A stretch of 64,000 bases of DNA, taken from assembly GCA_024345305.1 (NCBI GenBank), contig BRON01000002.1:1-64000 (forward strand), given 5' to 3'. The DNA comes from Mrakia gelida (lineage: Eukaryota > Basidiomycota > Tremellomycetes > Cystofilobasidiales > Mrakiaceae). A program made the translations under genes and the position numbers. The stretch's first letter is position 1, and each line of letters begins with the position of its first letter. Of the stretch, positions 30,959 through 42,752 are shown in pieces. The notes beneath the pieces are model-generated. The model saw only the letters and a list, made by a program, of their open reading frames with translations. It had not been told where the DNA came from and did no database searches.

Positions 30959-32935
30959 CTACGAACTCGGCGCCTGTCCCTCTCCACTGATCATGGCCTG
31001 AGCACTCGCCGTCGTCGCCTGCACTCGCGTCTTCTTCCTCTCAGCCTCGACCTCCTTCTCCTTCTCGATCTCGGCGACGATGATTTCGATTTCGGGGAGG
31101 GTTAGGTTCTGTGGGTGGGTTGGGAGGGGGCGGTGGGAAGGAGGGGGGGAGGTGGATGAGAGTCAGTTTGAGCGAGATGCGAACGAGAACGAGAGTCGGC
31201 GAGCTCGAGAACGAGCGTTCGGGACTCAAAGGAGGGAAGAAAGGGAGCAAGGGAACGAAAACGTACCTGAATCTTGTTGAACCCGTCCATGACCCTAACG
31301 ATGGCGAAAACAAACAACAGCGAACAGACGGGAGTCAGCCAGCTGAGAGCGAGCGCAACGAACGCGCGTCGACCTCCCTCCCCAAACCACCGAAACCGAA
31401 GGAACAGGAGGAGGGAGTGAAACAACGCACGAAATCTCAATATTCTTAGCTCCCGTCTGCACGACCTCCAGCAGGGACTTGATCGCGAGCTTGATGGTGT
31501 CGTCTCGGGAGAGGTCGTCTCGGTGGTTCTTCTCGAGGAACTCTCGAACCGTTTTGGAGGAGCGTCCGATGGCGTTGGCCTGCGTGCGGAGGAAGAGGAA
31601 CGATGGGTAAGGGAGAGGTGAGGAGAGGGGTGGTGGAAGGGGCGAAGGAGCAACGAGAAGATGGGAGGAACATGAGGAGGGTGGGAGGAGATGGGAGGAA
31701 GGGAAGGAAGGAGGAGCGGTGAACTCGCGTTTCGTTTCGACCCTCAAGCGACCTTCCTCCCGTGCATGACCACCGCCAGCGAGAGAACCGAGCTCATAAG
31801 AAGGACGCGAGGGAGGGAAAGGGAAGAAGACTCACCTTCCAAGCAGAGTAGATTCCAGAGGGTTCAGTGAGGTAGAGACGAGGGGTTTGGTCGTTGGGAT
31901 CGAACCCCATGATGAGGCAGGAGATTCCGAACGGTCGAACTCCTCCAGATTGGGTGTAGCGCTGCAACGAACCGAGCCCAGAAGCAAACCGAGGGTTGGA
32001 GTGAGCTCTTGCGTTCGAGGAAAAGTGTGAAGAGGAAAGGGAGGAAGGGCGGGCTGAACACGAACCTGCTTGTGAGCGGCGATGTATCGAGTGATGAACT
32101 CGACGGAGACGGGATCCTCGACGGTCAAACGATGCGACTGGCACTCGACTCGGCCCTTGTCGATGATGATTCGACCGTCGGCGGTGAGACCTACGAACGC
32201 AACAGAGAGGTCAGCGTCGAAGAAGAAGGAGAGGGGGGGCAACGAGAGAAGGAAGGAGGGAAGGTAGGTGAGCTCACCAGCGAAAGCGAGACAAACGTGA
32301 TCGTCGAGCATGGCCACCTTTCGAACAGTTCGAGGATCCTGAAGCTGGAGCGCGGTCTTCTTCTCTACTCCGAGGACGACGCACGAGGAGGATTTGACTC
32401 CGACCTGAGGAAGGGAAAGCAAGAGGTCAGCTCGAGCGAGGAAGGCAGGGGGAGGTGATGGAGGTGGAAGGAGGAGGGAAGAACGAACAGCTGCTGTTCC
32501 CTTGGCCACGGCTTCGAGAGCGTAGTCGACCTGTAGATAAGGGAGAGCAAAGAGGTCAGTAGATGCGAGGAGGGTGGCGAGAGAGGTGAGCGAGGGCTGA
32601 CTTGGAAGAGCTGGAGGGATGGACGAAGGGAGGGAAGGAGAGTCAGCTTCGAGCTTCTTTCGATCTCATCAAGCTCAAGAACGAGACAGAGAACGTAGAT
32701 AAACAAACTCACATGTCCATCAGGAGAGAAGACGGTCAGGGCTACATGGGAGAGCAGAAAGGGGACGAGTCAGTTCTGAGCTTGAACGAGAGAGGACGTG
32801 CTGGAAGGGAAGGAAGGAGGGAGACGTGGAGAAAGCGAGATGGCTCCTCCCCTTCCAGCTCCCTCCCTCCTTCATCGTCGTCCCTTCGGATATGTAGAGA
32901 AGCCGGGACGTACCACGATCGTAAGAGCGCGACAT
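30959..32935 (-). CDS. PRE6: 20S proteasome subunit alpha type 4 (PRE6/PSMA7 type)
   Basis: It forms part of the outer alpha ring of the 20S core particle. The spliced protein (about 250 residues) starts [17 protein letters not shown], the alpha-subunit signature, followed by LFQ and [14 protein letters not shown]. Later landmarks are [90 protein letters not shown] and [29 protein letters not shown] and [11 protein letters not shown] are the strings that separate alpha4 from other alpha subunits. The C-terminus is a charged helix plus a short tail (stop at 30959-30961). There are about nine exons, including a 9-nt microexon. Head-to-head or shared regulation is not evident; the upstream neighbour on the same strand ends 318 bp away. 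Confidence 0.95.
32602..32610 (-). other. PRE6: 9-nt microexon of the proteasome alpha4 gene
   Basis: The conserved string [15 protein letters not shown] is encoded as ...GACAT, then an intron, CTCTTCCAA (three codons, LFQ) flanked by CAG and GTCAGC, a second intron, then GTCGACTAC. Both flanking introns follow the local GT-AG grammar. Without this microexon the universally conserved residues between PDGH and VDYA would be missing. Confidence 0.85.
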
Positions 32936-33252
32936 CTAGGCAGAAAAGAAGAGGGTAAGGAAGAAGGGGAGGGAGAGTGGGAAGGAGAAGGGTGATGGGT
33001 GAAGGTCAGCTCGACGCTCGAGCTTCGAAGTCGTCCAGGCGAACGAACACGCAGGCGGTGGAGGGCGCCTTCCATCTTCGTTTCTCTGGCCTTTCGAAGT
33101 CTCCGGGCATTTTCGCAACGGTGCGAGCGTATGCGAGAGCTGAAACAAAGCTGACGGAAGTCGTAAAATCGTGAATATCCCAAATCCATCAAGTCGAACA
33201 AGCGCGTCGCGTCTCCCTCCTCTAGCCATCCCCTCCCCCTCCCCAAGCGTCT

Positions 33253-34442
33253 TCAAACCCCCCTCCCCCCAACCGCACCAGCCCCCAACCTCTTCAAATC
33301 CCTCTCCACCTGACTCCTCTCCCTCCCAATCTCCTCCAACTCCTTCATCAACCCTTCGAACCTCTTCGCTTCCCTAACCCCCCCAAACGCCTCCTTGTAA
33401 CCCCCCAACTCCTTCTCCAGCACCCCAGCCTCCTTCTCGGCCCTTTGGATCCGTCGCTCGAGCGCCGCGCCGAGGGAGGAGAGGGAGGTTTCGAGATGGG
33501 GGTGGGAGTGCGAGAGGTTGGTTCGGGATCGGAGAGGGAGGAGGGAGAACTTGAGGAGGAGGAGGGAGAGGTCTTCAAGGAGCGTGGGGAGGGTGTGCGT
33601 GAGGTGGTGGGAGTGGAGGAGGGGTGGGTAGGTTTGGAGAGTTTGGCTGAGGAGGGTGAGGAGGTTGGTGAAGGACTGAAAAGGAAGAGGAGAGACGCGA
33701 AGGTCAACGATGGGTCGAGACTTTCGTTCGCGAGCGGAGAACCTGAAGGGACTTACCTCCTGTAACCCGTCCTGCTGTTTGACGAGCTGCTTCTGAAGCT
33801 TGTGAAGCTCTATACGCCGCTCGGAGTTGAGAGCCTGCTCGTCTCGGACGTCCTGAGCGGTTGTCGGCGTGTCGTCGTCGAGCTCGCCAGCGCTGAAAGG
33901 TCGGAAACCAGAGGTGAGAGCGAGCGTTTCGGCCAGCGAGGCTTCGAGAGCATCTATGAGGGAGGGAGTAGTGGGAAGGAAGGTGTTGTAGAGCGAAGAC
34001 TGTTGAATGAAGAGTAGGGAAAGAGGTCAAGACGCGGACGAGCTCGTCGAATGAATGAAGGAGGTCAAGCTCACCTCTTCCTCCAACGCAGTAGCACCCT
34101 TCCCAGCTTCCAAGGCTCGCTCAGCCATCAGACCCGTAGACTCTCCTCCCTTCAGGTAAGAAGCGATGGTAATCTCGAGTCCATGGTCCTGCCAGCACGA
34201 ACGAGACGAAGGGCAAAGATGAAGGAGGTGAGCTCGACTCGTTCCTTCCTTCCCTCCTTCAAATGAGCTTGAACGCGAGGACGAGAACTCACCTGAGCAC
34301 CTTGACTAGGATCGAGTCGAAGAGCATGATGAAGGATGAAGCTGAGCTCTGTACATCGTCGAATCAGCTCTTCTGGGTCCGTTGGAACGAGTTTCGAAGA
34401 GGGGGAGGAGGAGGGAGGAGGGAGGATGGTTGAGGAGGCCAT
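33253..34442 (-). CDS. Uncharacterised coiled-coil protein
   Basis: The ATG at 34442 opens MASSTILPPPSSSPSSKLVP and leads to a helical segment EELIRRCTELSFILHHALRL. Further exons read HGLEITIASYLKGGESTGL, SSLYNTFLPTTPSLIDALEA, and a coiled coil RRIELHKLQKQLVKQQDGLQ. The last exon has RIQRAEKEAGVLEKELGGYK and LMKELEEIGRERSQVERDLK before a Gly-rich end and a TGA at 33253-33255. The protein is about 330 residues, mostly helical, with no catalytic motif. A small dynactin- or kinetochore-type subunit would fit the architecture, but nothing identifies one. Confidence 0.6.
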
Positions 34443-35193
34443 GTCCGTTGGGCTGAGACGAGGCTGAGGGGGTCGAGGTCGATACGACGCGTTCTAGGTC
34501 TTGAGAGGAAAGAAGATCCGTGTTGGAGAAGTTGAGATCGATGAGGGATTGAGAAGGGGCGAGGTGGACGTAGAGATCAAGCTCACGTCGAGCTCGACGA
34601 GTTGAGCTTGCATTTGGTTGCTAAGGGACCATCCGAGGTGAAGAAACGCATTTTTTTCTCGAGATGTCGTTAATAGTTGACCTGGAGTACCCTTGAGGCT
34701 GACTGACATTTTTTTTTCTGACACGGAGGCAAAATGGACACTCAAGATCAACGAAGCGAAAGGTCGACCTGGTTCGCTCCGAACCGTCATCAGCTCGCTC
34801 TCCTTCCCTTCTCCTTGCTCTTCCACCTTTCCCTCTTCCCTTGGACTACGGAAGCCATCGGTTTCACGAGCCTATATCCATCTTCGTGTGTGAGTACTTC
34901 GTCAGTGACGCGGCGAGGGAAGGATGAAGCGATGGAGCGAGACCTCACCTCTTCTTACCCTTTCTCCCCTACCAGACTCCTTCTCGTACTCCGACAAGCC
35001 GCCCTTTTTCTCTTACCGCCTCCAATAGTAGCTAGTGTGTGTGAGTTTCGGTGCTGTTTCTCCTCTGGAAAAGAGGAGACGAGCATCATCGCGGGAGGAG
35101 GAAACGTCGAGCTCACCTTTCTTTCCCTCCCTTGCTTCATCCAGCTCTCTCCCTCGTCAAGACTCGAACATCCACCGTTCATCTCTCCCTACG
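34443..35193. promoter_or_regulatory. Divergent promoter region
   Basis: These 751 bases separate two genes transcribed away from each other. They hold two T-runs (34650-34656 and 34708-34717) and pyrimidine-rich blocks before each start. A long open frame crosses part of the region on the plus strand, but it has no coding character, and the downstream gene's start is better placed at 35194. Confidence 0.4.
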
Positions 35194-36224
35194 ATGACAA
35201 AGGTGATAATCCGCTTTCTCCAGCACCCAGTGACTTCCCCAAACCTGACTCTCGCCCACCTTTCCTCCCTCGTCAGCTCGTTCAACCTCCTCCTCGAGTT
35301 CGCTTGCCTTGGGACGCGCTCGTCCTCGTCTTCCAGCAGGCCGATCCCTCGACTCTCGCCGTTCTCGGTCGAGTCAGTTTCGACGTACTTGTTTCCACGG
35401 CACCCCTGTTGTATCGAGACATCGAGGTGAAGACGGTAGACGCTCTGGAGGCGTTGTTTTGCGCGAGGACGGCACCTCAGGTCAGCTCGAACTCTCCTCC
35501 TCGCCCGTCGATGTCCTGCCTTCCTTCTCACGAAAGTTGGTTCTCCTTGATCCTGATACAGACCTCCACACCCTCCCGAATCAATCCTCTCCTCACCATC
35601 TCCCACATGAACTCCTTCGTCCTCGATCTCACCGCTGTCTCCTCCGACGTTTTCGGACGCGACTACCTTCTTCTCTCCAACGCGAGGACCCTCGACCTGG
35701 ATCTCATCCCCATCCACCGACTTCAAATCATCCTCAAACAAGAGCACGCGCATTACCTTCAATCCATCCACTCCCATCTTCTTCCACTGTTCAATCCCTC
35801 CTTCCTCGAGTACGACCTAGGTCTCCGAGAACGCACGACCACTCGCTCGCCCTACATCGACGTCGGACCCGACATCCTCGATAAATACACTCGCCTCGAA
35901 CAAATCACGCTCAAAGGAATCATTCCCGTCTTGCGAGGACGCAACCCGAGGCTAGCCTGCCTTCCAGCTCCCACGGCCGTCGGTCGTCCTCGAATGGTTC
36001 GACTTCATCTCCGGTCGATTTTTGCCTCCATCAGTTTCAATTTACCCTTTATCATCATATTCTTCACTGAAGGCTGGGTACAGGTCACCACATCGGCGGG
36101 TGCACAGGACGGTTCCGTGATCCTCGTCGTTGGTTCGGAGGAGGAGAAGGGAGTCGTCCAAAAAGCCATCAAGGGCCTCGACGGGTCAGCCTATGGCAAG
36201 CTTCTTTCCGTTGAGATCGAGTAA
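35194..36224 (+). CDS. F-box-like domain protein, copy 1 of a two-member family
   Basis: A 9-nt first coding exon (MTK) splices to LVQPPPRVRLPWDALVLVFQ, then VLGRVSFDVLVSTAPLLYRD and EALFCARTAPQ, an F-box-like helical N-terminus. After an 81-nt intron, TSTPSRINPLL starts a leucine-rich body (SNARTLDLDLIPIHRLQIIL, DILDKYTRLEQITLKGIIPV) ending GSVILVVGSEEEKGV...LLSVEIE. About 290 residues. The start is supported by its alignment with copy 2, which begins MVHSRPYPRLSWDVLFLV. F-box proteins usually recruit substrates to SCF ubiquitin ligases; the substrate is unknown. A spliced 3' UTR follows the stop (GT at 36229, AG at 36315). Confidence 0.65.
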
Positions 36225-37013
36225 AAAAGTAAGCATACTCGTTTCGGCTGATCTTTCAAGTCTTGCTCTGACGCGCACGACACTGACACGCGTTCTCTCT
36301 CTCGCTGTTCGACAGGTTCGTTTTCCCTCGACGCGTCTTACCTTCCCCTCTCCCTCATCCCTCTCGCCAACTCGGATCCCCACTCTCATCAACGCCACCC
36401 TCGATTTTTTGATCAATACAACGATATCATGGTGAGTCCTTGCCTTACTCATTTGGATTCCTGACCTCGGCGAAACGAACTATGAGAACTGACCTCGACG
36501 CGTCCTTCTCTCTCTCTCGCCTCGTCTAGCCATCAGCTCCGCCTCGTCGTACACGGATCACCACTACATCTTCATCATGACTCTATTCACTCTACCTCTA
36601 ATTCCTTCGTAACTAGTCCGCTGTTGGGAGCAGTCGTCGTTCGTCGCGCCGTACGCGAGCCTTGCTCTCTGTACTTCGTTCGTGCGTTCGTTCTGCTTTG
36701 ATCCTTCGATCTCTCTCTTTATGTAGCTTTTCTCGTTACGATCTCACGCACACACGCTGTTCTCTCTAAGCACCTCGACGAAAGGGTCGCATGAGCGTTC
36801 GAAGCTGGGACATTTGAGTGTCTCCCAAGAACATCTCGTTCCCCTCTCTCGCTCAAGAGTCGCGACGAACTTCAAAACAAGTACATCGACTAGGTAAAGA
36901 CGCAAAGAAGTAGTAGATACCAATGTAAAGTATGGAGTTGAGGGTTCGAGATGTCAAGAAAGCATCGAGGAGAGAAGAAAGCAAGTCCGTTCTGCTCGAC
37001 GCGTCGAGCAAGC
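36225..37013. other. 3' UTR and convergent intergenic region
   Basis: Two GT-AG segments (about 36229-36315 and 36432-36530) follow the F-box-like stop codon, so the transcript appears to have spliced 3' UTR. The remainder to the TAF8-like stop holds nothing that I can support. Confidence 0.45.
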
Positions 37014-39060
37014 TTATCTTCTCCTCTTCCTCTCGAACGGAAGATCTGGATCAGCCCAGTTTCGTACGGGCGTATCCCACTGTGACGCAAAGGCAGAAAC
37101 AACGAAAGAAGGTCAATTTCGGGGTTTTGAGCTCTCTCTTCGCTTCGTCGACGCGACGCGACTTCGACTCAACCGTGCTCCCTCCCTCTCCTTCTCCCTC
37201 CTCCTTCCACCACCCACCCACCCCCTCCCACCACCTCCCCACCTCACCCAAGAACAAGATCGAGGAGAACTTACCGTAGCTCTAACCTCCACCTGCATCT
37301 CCTTCGCAACCACCTTCCCCTTTTCACTCTCATCCTCCGGACCCCACTCCTCCTCATCCCACACCTCCTCCCCAGGCTTCTTCTCCACCGGCCCTTCCAC
37401 CACACCCATAATACTCGCCGTCCCCCCATAGAACAACCTCTCCCCCCTCTCATCCTGCAGCACACCCGGATTCCCCATCCTCATCGTCCTCGCCACCAAA
37501 TTCGCAGGCGCGACGTAACCCAGAGCGAGGGTGAGGGCAGAGGGGTAGCGATGAGGGGTAGCTGGGTTAATGGCTCCTGAGGCGGAGGTGAGGCCTGCGA
37601 CGGGGAGGGTTCGAGAGAGTAAGGCGACGGTTGGGTCTGTGGGTTGGGAGGGGACGAGGTGAGAGTGACGAGGGGTTGGGACGGGAATGGCACCGAAGAG
37701 GGAGTTGGAGGAGGTGTAATATTCGGCGGAGCGGTGGGAGAAGTTGAGTGCTGTTCGGAACCTTTTTTGGTTTCCTCTTGAGAAGGAGGTGGGTTGGATG
37801 GATTGGAGGGAAGCGTTGGTTGCGAGGAGGGAGGGGAGGGTGGAGGTTGAAGGGTTGTGAGGGTTTGGGAGAGGTGGGAGCAGGGAGGTGAGGGAGGTGG
37901 AAGGGATGGGGAGAATGATGGGGTCTGCTTGGGGTGGGAAGGGTGTTGGGAGAAGGTAGGAGGGTTGGGAAGAGGAGGAGTTGGTGGGTCGGTCGTCGAG
38001 GCGATGTGAGCTTGATCCGGGGAGGAGGGAAGGAGCGCGGGAGTCGCGAGGGGTTTCGTTGCGTGAGGGTGGAGAGTTGGGTGCTGGGAGTTCGACGATG
38101 AGTGGGTGATGAGGTAGAGGTGGGGGTGCCATGGGGTTCATGTTGGGTAGCGGTGGCAGGAACGAGGTGATGCGTCCGAACGGAAGGTCATCGTCTCCTT
38201 CCTCCTCCTCCTCCTCGAGCTCCTCCTCCCTCGGCGTCGGCAGTCCTCCATACTCCTCCCTATCCACTCCTTTACCCATCCTTCTCACAATCCCAGTGTC
38301 CCGCTCGTGTCCGTAAGCATCCTTCCACGACCCGAGAGCTTTAGGTGTCTCTACGGCTGGTGAATCCTCGACTGTGAGGGCGATGGAGAAGGAGGTGGAA
38401 GCTGCTGAGCCGGTGTCGGATGCTGAACCGTCTACGTTGCTGAGCGAGTCTCCTTCCTCGTCCGATTCCATCTTGGTTCCGTCGAGGAGGTAGTGAGAGG
38501 GATCCTCCCGTTCTAGGAGTTCTGAGAGGAGTTCGGGAGGGACGTCGGTGAAGGTGCAGCGTCGATGGGAGGAGGTGTCCAGGTCCCTTCCTTCCTCGAG
38601 GTAAGCTGATAAAGCAAGGCAAAGGTGATATCAGCATGGAGAAGAGATGTATGCGCTTCGAATAAATGAGCTCGTGCTGACCTTTAAGAGCTTCTGTTCC
38701 TCCTATACAACCTCTCCCTGGTGTGTCCCTCATGAAGTCCTCGAGCTCATCCATTCCCAGACCGATTTCCTCCAACGCTTCGACGCCATCCAGAACTCCA
38801 ACGCTCGTTCTTCCAGAGGCAGCTGCGTAGTCCCCTGCTGTTGATGCGAGGAGGGAGATGTATCGTCCGAGGATGTCTGCGAGGGCGATGGAAGCTGTAG
38901 AGTGGGAGGAGGAGAAGCCTTGGTTGCTGTTGATCCGAGGAAGGAGAAGGGAGGTCAGCTCAGCTTCGAGTAGTCTGAAGGAAAGCGCATATACTCACGA
39001 AAGGGTGTGTAGAGTGATGAGATGGAGAAGGTGAGCTGGGAGAGCTGAAGGCGGAGACAT
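37014..39060 (-). CDS. TAF8: Bromo_TP histone-fold protein, TFIID subunit TAF8-like
   Basis: The N-terminus (ATG at 39060) reads HLLHLITLHTLSNQGFSSSH, then ALADILGRYISLLASTAGDY, AAASGRTSVGVLDGVEALEE and LGMDELEDFMRD. This is the complete Bromo_TP histone fold of TAF8/TAF3-type TFIID subunits. Exon 3 has CTFTDVPPELLSELLERED, followed by an acidic stretch and a long Pro/Ser-rich region. The reading frame appears to continue to 37113, but a GT donor after VEVRAT and an AG acceptor near 37074 give a better last exon, WDTPVRNWADPDLPFERKRR, ending with TAA at 37014-37016. About 550 residues. TAF8 rather than TAF3 is favoured because no PHD finger is present. The start is 127 bp from that of NUP53, facing away. 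Confidence 0.7.
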
Positions 39061-39187
39061 CTCTCTCCTAGTGCAGGAAGCCGTTGGTGGGCAGGAGGGG
39101 AAGGGAAGGCGAGTTCCTCTTGAATCGATTTCCCTCCCTTCCGAGCTCCCAACTTCGACCCCACCTCCTCCCAAAGCGCATACAACG
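39061..39187. promoter_or_regulatory. 127-bp bidirectional promoter between TAF8-like and NUP53
   Basis: The two ATGs lie 127 bp apart on opposite strands, so the genes must share core promoter sequence. Pyrimidine-rich TTCCCTCCCTTCC precedes the NUP53 start. No TATA box is seen. Confidence 0.5.
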
Positions 39188-40748
39188 ATGGCTTCTCCTT
39201 TCTCTTCTTCTTCTCGACCTACCTACGGAGGACTCACCGCCGCTTCTCCTGTCGCTTCTCGCTCTCAGTGGTGGACTCAAGACGCTCAACAGGGAGGAGG
39301 AGGTCAGGGACCTCAATCGTCTCTCTCTTCGACCTTGGATGACAGGATGGACGAACCTGAACAAGCGGCCAACTATCTTCCAGGTTTCCTTTCAGCGTCG
39401 TCAAGGGGAAGGGTAGGGTTATCTCTCTTCTCGTCGAGGAGGGATGGAGAGCGAAGGAGAACGACACGCTCACCCTCCTCGCGTTTGCTTTTGGATCTCT
39501 CTCTCTCGCAGAACTCGACTTCGGAACCCAACCCTCCTAGCTCTCAGCAGCAATGGCTCAACAACTCAGGTCCCAGAGGAATGCCATCACCTCCCACAGC
39601 AAGATTCGGTCAGGGAAGCCTCTTCGACAGGTTCGTTCCGCTCTCTCTCTCCTTCCCTTCCTTCATCAAGCTCAAGCTCACCCTGCTTCCTTCCCTCCCT
39701 TCTTCCGCCCATCTTCAGGTCCAACACCTCCCCATACAACTCCCCTCAAGCTCTTCACTCCCTTCCTGACTCTATGAACCACGAGGACGCTCCTCCCGTC
39801 GACTCCCTGGAAGACGGAGACATGTACGACGGACAGGAATCGTTCCAGCAACAAGACGTTCGTTCAACAACTCTCTCCCTCCCTCCCTTCCCGCCGCTCG
39901 CGTCTGACTCTTTTCTCCCTCGTCGTCTGTAGTACTCCTCTGCACCTACTTCTCGCATCGAGTACGTCTCGTCCCTTCTCTCAACCTTGCTCGTCACAGC
40001 TAACCTCTCGCTCTCCCTCCTTTCCCTCAGCCCACCACCTCCCTCAACCGCCAGCCCTCTCGACAGCACCGTCATCGTCTTCGGTCCTCCCATGTCCATG
40101 CTCCAACCCCTCCTTCAACACTTCGAACAGTTCGGAGAGATCATCGATTTCGCTGCCGATCAAGGAGGAGGGAACTGGGTTTCCATCACTTATCGGTGAG
40201 TCCGAAAGCTCGTTCGCGCTCCTTGTCCGTCGTCTTTCCTTCGAGCTCACCAACGCTCTCCTTTCTTCGCGTGTTTTTGTTGTCTTGAAACAGCCACGAA
40301 CAAGACGCCGCACGAGCGATCAAAAAGAACGGAGATGTCCTTGGTGGATCCTACATGATTGGAGTGAAGTGGGCTGTACGTCCATCCTCTCTTTGTCTCG
40401 TCCCTCTCTCCCCCTCCCCCTCCCCCTCCTTTCACTCACACCTCTCGTTTTACCCTTGTTCGCCGACAGGATCCCTCCCGCTCCCTCTTCTCCAACTCAA
40501 CCTCCCTCTTCCCCTCCCCTTCCACTTCGCCCAAACCTCTCAATCCTGTTTCCACCTCAACCCCCTCTGGAGGGAAAGGAACTCCCGTCCGACTCGCTCC
40601 TTCCTCCTCTGCGTTCAGGAGACTGGATCAGCAGGGGTCGTTGGTCGTTCCCAAACCGGTCAGCGCGGCGCCGCTCAGGCCTAGTGGGGAGCAGCAGGGG
40701 AAGGGAGGAGTGTTTGGTAAACTTGGGGAGTTGGTGTTTGGGTTCTGA
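39188..40748 (+). CDS. NUP53: Nucleoporin NUP53/NUP35-type with RRM-like (MPPN) domain
   Basis: Nup53 is an inner-ring nuclear pore component that binds Nic96/Nup170 and dimerises through its RRM-like domain. The N-terminus (MASPFSSSSRPTYGGL...) is unstructured with SQWWTQDAQQ. The RRM-like domain begins STVIVFGPPMSMLQPLLQHF, continues EQFGEIIDFAADQGGGNWVS and ITYRHEQDAARAIKKNGD and ends with YMIGVKWADPS, matching the VFGFP...FGEI...NW...Y...AL.KNG...GV pattern. The C-terminus SAAPLRPSGEQ...GVFGKLGELVFGF resembles the membrane-binding end of Nup53 proteins (stop 40746-40748). About 340 residues in seven or eight exons. Confidence 0.85.
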
Positions 40749-41026
40749 TGTGGGAGAGAAGAAGATGTCATGCGATTGAGATGATGTGAGGGGGCGTTAG
40801 AGTGTGGGCGTGCTAGATGAGTGAGTGGGAGGGCCAGCCGGTGGGATGCAAAAAGAGAGAGGGAGAACGAAAGGACGAAGCACGAGACAGCGACGGAAAG
40901 GGAAAGCAAAGATATGAAAGCAACGAAGGAAAGAGAGAGAGTGTGTGAGGAAGAACGAAGAACTAAGCAAGATGCGAAGACGAAACAAAAAGCAAACGAC
41001 GAAAGAAGAGTAAGGACGGGAGAAAG

Positions 41027-42752
41027 CTACTCCTGCGACGACGAAGAAGTCGACGCTTTCCCAGCGAGCGACGGCGAGGGTGAAGGTGAGGGTGAGATGG
41101 GTGGTGATCCTGCCGCCGCTGATGGGCCACCAGAACCTTTCTTGATCATTCGACGGAGGTTGGTGAGTTCTGGGCGAACGAAGGAGGAGAGAAGCGCGTC
41201 AGTTCTGATTCGTTCGTCGCGTCCGCGAGAAAAGGAGCGGATTGGTCGACTCACCCCCCAGCGCCTCCTCAACCCTCTTCCTCAACAACCCCTCCTCTCC
41301 TTCCTCCCCCTCCTCACCCATCAATCTCTCCACCCTCTCTTTCAACCCTCCCATCTCAGCCTTCACCACTCCCTCCCACTCCCTCCCAACCGCCTCCCTC
41401 TCGCCTCTCAACCTCCGTCCTTCCTCCTTCCTAGCCTCCCACACATCCACCTTCTCGTCCAACTTCTGCGCTTTTAGACTCGAGGACTGTTGGAGGAGGC
41501 GGGTGTAGTCTGCTTTGACGGCAGCGAGGTCGGAGGACCATTGGGTTTTGAGGGTTGAGAAGGAGGAGGAGAGGGTTGAGTAGGCCGCTTGGGATTGGGA
41601 GAGGCAGAGGGTGGTGGAGGTGAGGGAAGTTTGGAGGGTACTCAAAGATTTGGCCTGGTGATTTCAAAGGAGAGAGGAGGAGTGGGTTAGGGCGGAGAGA
41701 GGGAAGAGAGAGGACGACCAGACGAGAGACGTACTTCTTCTTTTTGAGCGTCGCGGAGGGTCTTGGCGTCTGCTTCTGCTGTGCGAGCTCGTTCGAGGGT
41801 CTTCCGGAGATGAGAGCGAGGAAGAAAAAGGAGTCAGCCGGGGGCTGAAGCGAGAAGATTCCATTCGACGAGAACGACGCGTCTCTCGCTTCCAACAACA
41901 AAAATCAAGCGAACTCACCTCCTGCAACAACCTCTCCTTCCTCGCCACCACCTGATTCAACCCCTCCGTCTCCAGTTTCCCTCTCTCACTCCTCTCCTTG
42001 AGTCTCTCATAATCACTACTCAGTCCCACGACCTGAGCCTGACTCGCTCTGAGCTCAGCTTGAGACGAAACGAGTTTCTCCCTCGTCGCGTCGAGGGCCT
42101 GCTGGAGGTCGAGGATGACCTTGGAGGATTGGTTGGTCCGGTTTGGAGAGGAGGGGGCGGCGTTGAGTAAAGGGGAGGATGGGAGTTGGGGGGAGCGAGT
42201 AGAGGGTGGAGGGGAAGAGGAGACGGAACGATAGGAGGAGGAGTGACCGCCGGGGAGGAGTTGAGCTTGATGAGGGGAGGAGGAACCGTCTGTGGGAGGA
42301 GAGGCGGAGAGAGTCAGCTTTTTGAGAAGGTCGTAGACATAAGAGTATTCATCGGGTCCGTAGATCGAGCTGGCCGTACTCGACAAAGCCCTTCCTTGAC
42401 CTAGAAAGGGAAGAAGAAACGAGAAAGAAGGAACGGAAAAGTGAGCTTCGACGTTTGACTCCCTCTCTTCTGCTCCCCTCCCCTCATTCAAAGCAACAAG
42501 ACCTGACTTTGTGAACTCACTGACGACAGATACGGGCAGCCTCGTCATTCCCAGCTTCGCATAGTGCTCTGGCCTGTGGTGATTCGACGGTGAAGGGGAT
42601 AGACCTGAGGAGGAGGAAGGAGCTGGCGAGCTTCGACCCAGTTTGATGGGAGAGTCAAGCGCCTGAGAAGCCAGATCCGCCGAGCCGACGTTCCTTGGAA
42701 GAGCGCTTATAGGGACGGGTATAAGGGAGGATCGTCTGTCCGAGAGAGCCAT
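41027..42752 (-). CDS. SHE3-like coiled-coil protein
   Basis: The ATG at 42752 starts MALSDRRSSLIPVPISALPR. A Ser/Pro-rich N-terminus is followed by YGPDEYSYVYDLLKKLTLSA, then KVILDLQQALDATREKLVSS and a long coiled coil with LNQVVARKERLLQETLERAR and EADAKTLRDAQKEEAKSLST. The RKERLL-ETLERAR stretch and the coiled-coil register match my recollection of the fungal SHE3 family (mRNA-transport adaptor linking She2-bound RNA to myosin), but SHE3 is poorly conserved and this remains tentative. The tail after LTNLRRMIKKGSG is low complexity and ends at 41027. About 430 residues in six exons. The gene converges on NUP53, with 278 bp between stops. Confidence 0.55.

Noticed and set aside
34734..35193. 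A 496-codon frame making the F-box-like protein start at 34734
   Set aside because: Alignment with the second family copy, and an intron right after MTK at 35194-35202, place the start at 35194. The upstream part has no coding character.
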